Shown here piece after piece: positions 14,547 through 19,203 of a stretch of DNA of 19,203 nt; the first letter of the stretch is position 1, and each line of letters begins with the position of its first letter. The DNA lies in the NCBI GenBank assembly GCA_964585785.1, contig CAZPFL010000085.1:1-19203 (forward strand), read 5' to 3'. The position numbers were made by a program, and so were the translations under genes. The notes below the pieces were generated by a model. That model ran no database searches, was not told the origin of the DNA, and worked only from the letters and a program-made list of their open reading frames with translations. Source of the DNA: WHUA01 sp964585785. GTDB lineage: Bacteria > Pseudomonadota > Alphaproteobacteria > UBA8366.

Positions 14547-15233
14547 TCAGGACGAAGTGGAGTCGGAATTCGAGGACATGGGGCCGGCGTTGGGAAGCAG
14601 GCCGTTGTTGAGCGCCCAGATCGCCGCCTGCGTGCGGTTGCTGACGTTGATCTTGCGCAGCAGGCTCTTCATGTGAACCTTGACGGTCGCCTCGGTGATG
14701 TTGAGGCGGTTGGCGATCAGCTTGTTCGAATCGCCCTGCACCAGGCACTGCAGGATCTGCATCTCGCGCTCCGACAGGCCGAAGGAGTTGTCGGGCGGAA
14801 TGTTGGCGGGGACGGTATTGGCGACACCGTTGACCAAGAGCGCGGCGAGATGGGTCGGGAACACCTTTTCGCCGAGCACGACGAGCTGCAGCGAGATCAG
14901 CAGGGCATCGAGCGAGATGTCCTTCATCAGATAGCCCGCCGCGCCGGCCGCCAGGCAGGAGGCGAGCGTGTTCGAGCACAAATTGTCGTTCAGGATCACC
15001 ACCGGCGCGTCGGGAAAGACGCTCGCGAGGTGGTGCAGGTCGTCGACGATATGAACCGGATTCGAGGAAAGGTCGATCAGGATCAAACCCGGCTCGAGAT
15101 CTTCCGGCAAGTCCATCATGCCGACGTCGTCTGCTTCGCCGACCACATTGAATTGAGAGCCTTTCAGTAGGCTTTTCAGGCCCTCACGGAACAGCTTGTT
15201 CCGTCCGAAAAGCAAAGTTGGCACCGTGTCCAT
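14547..15233 (-). CDS. LuxR/NarL-type transcription regulator 3 with partly degenerate receiver
   Basis: A 228-residue regulator with receiver domain at about residues 5-125 and LuxR-type helix-turn-helix at about 152-215 (LSEREMQILQCL, ITEATVKVHMKSLLRKI). Unlike regulators 1 and 2 it keeps the phospho-acceptor Asp54 (LILIDLSSN) and Lys104 (GYLMKDIS). The Mg-binding acidic pair is Gly10-Arg11 (LLFGRNKLFREGL), so normal phosphorylation is doubtful. It looks like a less decayed paralogue of regulator 1. I prefer the ATG at 15233: GGGGA lies upstream at good distance, and the N-terminus then matches regulator 1 in length. The in-frame ATG at 15266 lies inside an arm of the inverted repeat at 15257-15303 and would add 11 residues. 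The long upstream region contains 7-2-7 site B. Confidence 0.9.
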   Translation of the reverse strand: MDTVPTLLFGRNKLFREGLKSLLKGSQFNVVGEADDVGMMDLPEDLEPGLILIDLSSNPVHIVDDLHHLASVFPDAPVVILNDNLCSNTLASCLAAGAAGYLMKDISLDALLISLQLVVLGEKVFPTHLAALLVNGVANTVPANIPPDNSFGLSEREMQILQCLVQGDSNKLIANRLNITEATVKVHMKSLLRKINVSNRTQAAIWALNNGLLPNAGPMSSNSDSTSS

Positions 15234-15256
15234 CCTGATATCCCCATTAAGGATTA

Positions 15257-15303
15257 CCTTAGCCATAACCCAACGGCTACTGCGTTGGTAATTTTGGCTA
15301 AGG
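15257..15303 (-). promoter_or_regulatory. Nested inverted repeat in the leader of regulator gene 3
   Basis: Outer arms CCTTAGCC (15257-15264) and GGCTAAGG (15296-15303) enclose inner arms CCAACG (15270-15275) and CGTTGG (15283-15288), with a 7-base loop and AT-rich internal loops. It lies 24-70 bases upstream of the chosen start codon. It could be an mRNA leader structure controlling translation or a double operator; sequence alone does not decide. Confidence 0.5.
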
Positions 15304-15552
15304 CCTTGTTATGATTGTCTTTGATGGTAACCCTCTTTTGTGAACGGAAATATCGCCCGGATGGTTGGGTTTGGAACGCAAGGGTCATACCCCCTCTGAT
15401 ACTTGGCGGCATAAATGATTAACTATTCCGGAGCGCGATAGATAGCGGATTTTTAATGGGTAATTCTTCTGTCATCGCCTGCGCGGTTTCGTCCAAGCCT
15501 ATGAAAAAGAGCGATTAAACGGGACAGAATTGCGCCAGCTTCTTTACCGTTT

Positions 15553-15568
15553 TACTACTTAAGGGGTA
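15553..15568. promoter_or_regulatory. NarL-like 7-2-7 binding-site candidate B
   Basis: TACTACTTAAGGGGTA is TACTACT-TA-AGGGGTA: two TACYNMT heptamers facing each other with two bases between, the same geometry as site A. It lies about 320 bp upstream of regulator gene 3, far for a simple activator site, so it may act with other proteins or be coincidental. Confidence 0.45.
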
Positions 15569-15745
15569 AGAGCATTTCGCCGCAGCCTGACGCCCTTCAC
15601 GGGCGCGCGGTCTCACCGGCATACGGCGCGCCGCGCCGCCGCCGCGGACACGGCGCCTTTCGGCAACGAGCGGGATCGCGCGTCGAGTTTCTGTTGGCGC
15701 ATCCGGATCGGACGGACGCGAAGGGATAATCCGCCGTCGGCGCGG

Positions 15746-18183
15746 TTAGACGTGGAGCAGGCTTTCCCAGCCGGGGTCGGGCTGGTAGACGGCGCCGTGC
15801 CGCTCGGCGAAGCGCTTGAGCTTGGCATGCAGCGCCTTGGCGTCGGTCGATTTGAGGTAGTGCACGGGCCCGCCGCGGAAGGGCGCGAAGCCGGTGCCGA
15901 AGATCATGCCGGCGTCCACCATGTCGGCGTCCTCGACCAGCTTCTCCCGCCAGCAGGCGACGCAGGTGTTGAGCAGCGGCAGCAGCAGCCGGTCCTGCAG
16001 TTCGTCCATCTTCTCCGCCGGCGCGCCCCGCGACGTGCCTTTGATCGGCTTCCCTTTCTTGTCGTAGCGGTAGAAGCCCTGGCCCGTCTTGCGGCCGAGG
16101 TGGCCCTGGTCGATCAGGCGCTTCAGCCCTTGCGGCGGCTGCCAGCTCGTGCCGCCCGCGAAGCTCTCGGCGAGGATTTCGCCGACATGCAGGCAGATAT
16201 CGAGCCCGACCGCGTCCGCCAACTCGAGCGGACCCATCGGCATGCCGAAGGCCTCGGCCGCTTCGTCGATCGCCGCCGCGGCATGCCCTTCGTCGAGCAG
16301 CTGCACCGCGGCCATCAGGTAGGGCGTCAGCGCGCGGTTGACGAGGAAGCCCGGCGCGCTCCGCACCGGCAGCGGCAGCTTGTCGATCTGGCGCGCGAAG
16401 GCGAGGCCGGCAGCGATCGCGTCCGCGCCGCTGCCGCCGCCTTCGACGACTTCGAGCAGCGGCATCTGCGCCACCGGATTGAAGAAGTGGAGCCCGATCA
16501 GCCGCTCCGGCTTGGCCAGCCCCTTGGCGAGCGCTTCCAGCGGGATGCTCGAGGTGTTGGTGGCGAGCAGCGCGCCCGGCTTCATCCGGCTTTCGACGTC
16601 GGCGTAGATCTTGTGTTTGAGCTCGAGATTTTCCGGCACCGCCTCGATCACCACGTCGGCGAGCCGGACGCCGTTGCCGGCGACGTCCGGGATCAGCCGG
16701 TCGAGCGCGGCGCGCACCTTGTAGGGCTCGCGCAGCCGGCGGCGGTAGAGCTTCGCCGCGCGGCCGACCGCCGGCGCGATGAATTCCGGCGCGCGGTCCT
16801 GCAAGGTGACCCGCAGGCCCTGCATCGCGCACCAGGCGGCGATGTCGCCGCCCATGGTGCCGGCGCCGATGACGTGGACGTGATGGAATGCCTGCGCCGC
16901 GCCGCCGCCCAGCCCCTTCAGCCGTTCGTTCAGGAAGAAGACGCGCACCAGGTTCTGCGCAGTCTCGGTCGTGATCAGCCGGGCGATCGAGCGGGCTTCC
17001 TGCTTCAGCATGCCGGTCTTCGAGCCGCCATGCCGCACCCACAGATCGATCAGCGCGTAGGGCGCGGGGTAATGCGCGCGCCGCGCCTTCTGCGCCACCT
17101 GGCGGCGCATCACCTGCGCCAGCGCCCAGCGCACCGGCATCAGGTTGCTGAGCCCGGTGACGAACGGGCGGCGCTGCGTCTTCAGCCCCTTGGCCACCGC
17201 CCAGCGGGCGGCGCGCTCGAAATGCCGCGGCTGGGTCACCGCATCGACGATGCCCATGCGCTTCGCCGCGCGGGCGCGCAGCGTGCGGCCGGTCAGCATC
17301 AGCCCCATCGCGGTCGGCGCGGGGATGAGGCGCGTCAGCCGCGCGGTGCCGCCGAGGCCCGGATGGATGCCGAGGCGGACTTCCGGCAGGCCGAGCCGGG
17401 CGTCGTCGCTCGCCACGCGGTAGCGGCAGGCGAGCGCCAGCTCGAGGCCGCCGCCGAGGCAGAAGCCGTTGATCAGCGCGACGGTGGGGTAGGGCAGCGA
17501 TTCGAGGCGGTTGAGGATCGCGTGGCCGCGCAGCACCAGCCGCTCGACCTCCGCCGTGTCGGTCAGATTGCGGAACTCGCCGACATCGGCGCCCGCGATG
17601 AAGCCGTTGGCCTTGCCCGACTGAATGACGAGCCCGGCCGGGCGGTGCGTCTCGAGCTCGTTGAGCACCGCCTCGAAGGCCGCCAGCACGTCCTGCGACA
17701 GCGTGTTGGTGCTGGCGTCCGACTTGTCGAGGGTGAGCCAATGGATGTTGTCGCCGTCGCGCCGGCCGTGCCAGTGCCGCGGCGCGGCGACGGGCGTTGG
17801 CTTGGTCGATGTCGTTTCGCCCGGCGTTGTTTTGACCGGCGCCGTCTCGGCCGGGCGTGTTTCAGCCGATTTCGCCGCGTCCAACGTCGTCTCGGCCGGC
17901 GTCGTCTCGGCCGGCGTCGNNNNNNNNNNNNNNNNNNNNNNNNNNNNNNNNNNNNNNNNNNNNNNNNNNNNNNNNNNNNNNNNNNNNNNNNNNNNNNNNN
18001 NNNNNNNNNNNNNNNNNNNGCCGATTTCGCCGCGTCCAACGTCGTCTCGGCCGGCGTCGTCTCGGCCGGCGTCGGCGCAGCCGCAGCCGTCTCGGCTGCC
18101 GTGCTTTTCTTGGCGCGCTTGGCCCGTGTCTTCGGCTTGGCCGCCGGTTTTGCGCCGGTGCTCGGCTTTTCGACCGTGGTCAT
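15746..18183 (-). CDS. 3-hydroxyacyl-CoA dehydrogenase/enoyl-CoA hydratase, FadB/FadJ type (interrupted by assembly gap)
   Basis: Bifunctional beta-oxidation enzyme that hydrates trans-2-enoyl-CoA and oxidises the 3-hydroxyacyl-CoA, working with the thiolase encoded just upstream. Numbering here starts at the LDAAKS after the gap. The hydratase domain (about 45-230) has both catalytic glutamates, Glu148 in GGGLELALA and Glu168 in GLPEVRLG. The dehydrogenase domain has the NAD loop GAGTMGG (340-346), NTSS (443-446) and catalytic His466 in GLHFFNPV. The ATG at 18183 is one base after the thiolase stop, with GGAGG upstream in the thiolase 3' end, so translation is coupled. The first part is an unusual Lys/Ala/Pro/Thr-rich tail with PAETT repeats, interrupted by 100 Ns that put the two parts out of frame as assembled. 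Overlapping the identical 55-bp flanks restores a frame of about 760 residues. I therefore regard it as one intact gene rather than a pseudogene. Confidence 0.88.
17865..18074 (-). repeat. PAETT-coding repeats flanking the assembly gap
   Basis: The 55 bases at 17865-17919 are identical to those at 18020-18074. Inside them a 15-bp unit (GTCGTCTCGGCCGGC on the plus strand, coding PAETT on the minus strand) is repeated in tandem, and related units continue on both sides. Such repeats commonly break short-read assembly. Confidence 0.9.
17920..18019. other. Assembly gap of exactly 100 N
   Basis: A run of 100 N, the standard placeholder for a gap of unknown size. Its true length could be zero or negative (overlapping contigs) or could contain further PAETT repeat units. 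Confidence 0.98.
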
Positions 18184-18184
18184 A

Positions 18185-19203
18185 TCACGCGGCCTCCATC
18201 AAAAGCGCGCCGCCCTGGCCGCCGCCGATGCAGAGCGTGGCGATGCCCCGCTTGCCCTTGCGGCGCTTCAGCACGTGCAGCACGTGCAGCGCGATGCGCG
18301 CGCCGCTCGAGCCCACCGGGTGGCCGATGCTGATCGCGCCGCCGTCGACGTTGAGCCGGTCGCGGTCGAGCGGCCCGAGCGCGCCGTCGAGGTCGAGCTG
18401 CTCGCGGCAGTAGGTCTCGTCCTCCCAGGCGGCGAGGCAGGCCAGCACCTGCGCGGCGAAGGCCTCGTTGATCTCCCAGGCGTCGATGTCGTCGAGTTTG
18501 AAGCCGTTGCGCTTGAGGATCGGCGTCACCGCGTGGACCGGGCCGAGGCCCATCTGCGCCGGGTCGAGCGCCGACCACGCGCTGTCCGCGACCCGGCCGA
18601 TCGGCGTCAGACCGTAGCGCTTCACCACGGCCTCCGACGCCAGGATGAGCCAGGCCGCGCCGTCGGTGATCTGCGAGCTGTTGCCGGGCGTGACCGTGCC
18701 GAACGGCCGCTCGAAGGCGGGCCGGAGCTTGCCGAGCGCTTCCATGCTGTTGTCGGGGCGCACGCCGTCGTCGCGCTCGTAATGCTTGCCGCGCGTGTCG
18801 TAGATCGCTTCGACCTCCGGCACGTGGCCGGCTTCCTGCGCCCGTGCGGTGCGGCGGTGGCTTTCCAGCGAATAGGCGTCCATCGCCTCGCGGCTGATCT
18901 TGAACTTGTCGGCGAGCACTTCCGCGGTCTGGCCCATGTTGAGGTTGACCACCGGATCGGTCAGCCCCTTGAGCAGCCCGATGACCGGCGCGAGATAGCC
19001 CGGCCGGAACTTCGCCATTGCCTGCAGCTTCGCGCCCGTGCCGCGCGCCATGGCGAGGTCGGCGAGCCAGTTCACCATGCGGTCGTTGAACAGGATCGGC
19101 GAATGGCTGAGCGCTTCGGCGCCGCCGGCGAGGATCAGCTCGGCGCGGCCGTCGGCGATGTAGCGGTAGGCGGTGTCCACCGACTGCAGGCCCGAGGCGC
19201 AGT
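18185..19203 (-). CDS. Acetyl-CoA acyltransferase (thiolase), FadA/FadI type (5' partial)
   Basis: Thiolase that cleaves 3-ketoacyl-CoA to acetyl-CoA, the last step of beta-oxidation, expected to act with the FadB/FadJ-like protein encoded next. The frame runs off the window end; its first visible residues CASGLQSVD contain the nucleophilic cysteine, so about 90 N-terminal residues are missing. The other family motifs are present: INEAFAAQVLA, the catalytic histidine in GGAISIGHPVGSSGARI, and the second catalytic cysteine in CIGGGQGGALL. A middle insertion around LLKGLTDPVVNLNMGQTAEVLADKF resembles FadI and mitochondrial trifunctional beta subunits more than short biosynthetic thiolases (from memory, not aligned). 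The TGA stop is one base from the next ATG, marking an operon. Confidence 0.92.
   Translation of the reverse strand, partial: CASGLQSVDTAYRYIADGRAELILAGGAEALSHSPILFNDRMVNWLADLAMARGTGAKLQAMAKFRPGYLAPVIGLLKGLTDPVVNLNMGQTAEVLADKFKISREAMDAYSLESHRRTARAQEAGHVPEVEAIYDTRGKHYERDDGVRPDNSMEALGKLRPAFERPFGTVTPGNSSQITDGAAWLILASEAVVKRYGLTPIGRVADSAWSALDPAQMGLGPVHAVTPILKRNGFKLDDIDAWEINEAFAAQVLACLAAWEDETYCREQLDLDGALGPLDRDRLNVDGGAISIGHPVGSSGARIALHVLHVLKRRKGKRGIATLCIGGGQGGALLMEAA

Larger units (their letters stand above)
15234..15745. other. Intergenic region upstream of regulator gene 3
   Basis: 512 bp, AT-richer than the flanking genes up to about 15570, with no supportable gene. It contains a nested inverted repeat just before the regulator start, the 7-2-7 site B, and at its right end the 3' trailer of the FadB-like gene, where only a weak stem (CGCC/GGCG) and no clear terminator is visible. 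Confidence 0.6.

Noticed and set aside
15597..17741. 714-codon minus-strand frame overlapping the FadB-like gene
   Set aside because: Arg/Ala/Pro-rich shadow in a different frame of a gene with clear domains and active-site residues.
15746..18183. Frameshifted fadB pseudogene
   Set aside because: The frame break coincides with a 100-N placeholder between identical flanks; it disappears when the flanks are overlapped.

Overview
The window reads as chromosomal DNA of a high-GC alphaproteobacterium, most likely Rhodospirillales in the broad sense. This is inferred from the codon bias, the FnrL-type regulator with a C-x2-C-x7-C cluster, the alphaproteobacterial universal stress protein, the LuxR/NarL-type regulators, and REP-like hairpins with a CTTGT/ACAAG loop. 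No rRNA, tRNA, CRISPR array, transposase or phage gene was seen. The assembly contains a 100-N gap at 17920-18019.

Left part (1-4976, + strand): hydantoinase/oxoprolinase subunits HyuA (5' end outside the window) and HyuB, then a D-2-hydroxyacid dehydrogenase. Next (5344-7620, + strand): an Fnr-type oxygen-sensing regulator, a 40-bp direct repeat, a good FNR-box candidate, a tandem-domain universal stress protein and a small acidic conserved protein. The last two look like one operon under Fnr control.

Middle (7797-15233): a phytanoyl-CoA dioxygenase-family oxygenase and a PAS-PAS-receiver protein on the minus strand, two small hypothetical proteins, and three LuxR/NarL-type regulators whose receiver domains have lost some or all phosphorylation residues. 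The noncoding DNA around the three regulators holds two 16-bp sites with the NarL 7-2-7 layout (TACYNMT-N2-AKNRGTA), a degenerate third, and other inverted repeats. No histidine kinase is encoded here, so this looks like a local signalling hub that does not use classical phosphorelay.

Right part (15746-19203, minus strand): a thiolase (start outside the window) followed by a FadB/FadJ-type trifunctional beta-oxidation protein, separated by one base. The FadB-like gene has a repetitive PAETT-type N-terminal tail that contains the assembly gap. The gap is flanked by identical 55-bp sequences, and merging them restores one open frame of about 760 codons.

The most unusual observation is a palindromic element of about 60 bp. 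It occurs once inside hyuB, in frame, where it adds about 19 residues at a point where relatives lack them, and 1.7 times in tandem between the fnr-like and usp genes. The copies match at 50 of 60 positions and show compensatory base changes, which suggests a mobile palindromic element able to enter coding sequence.
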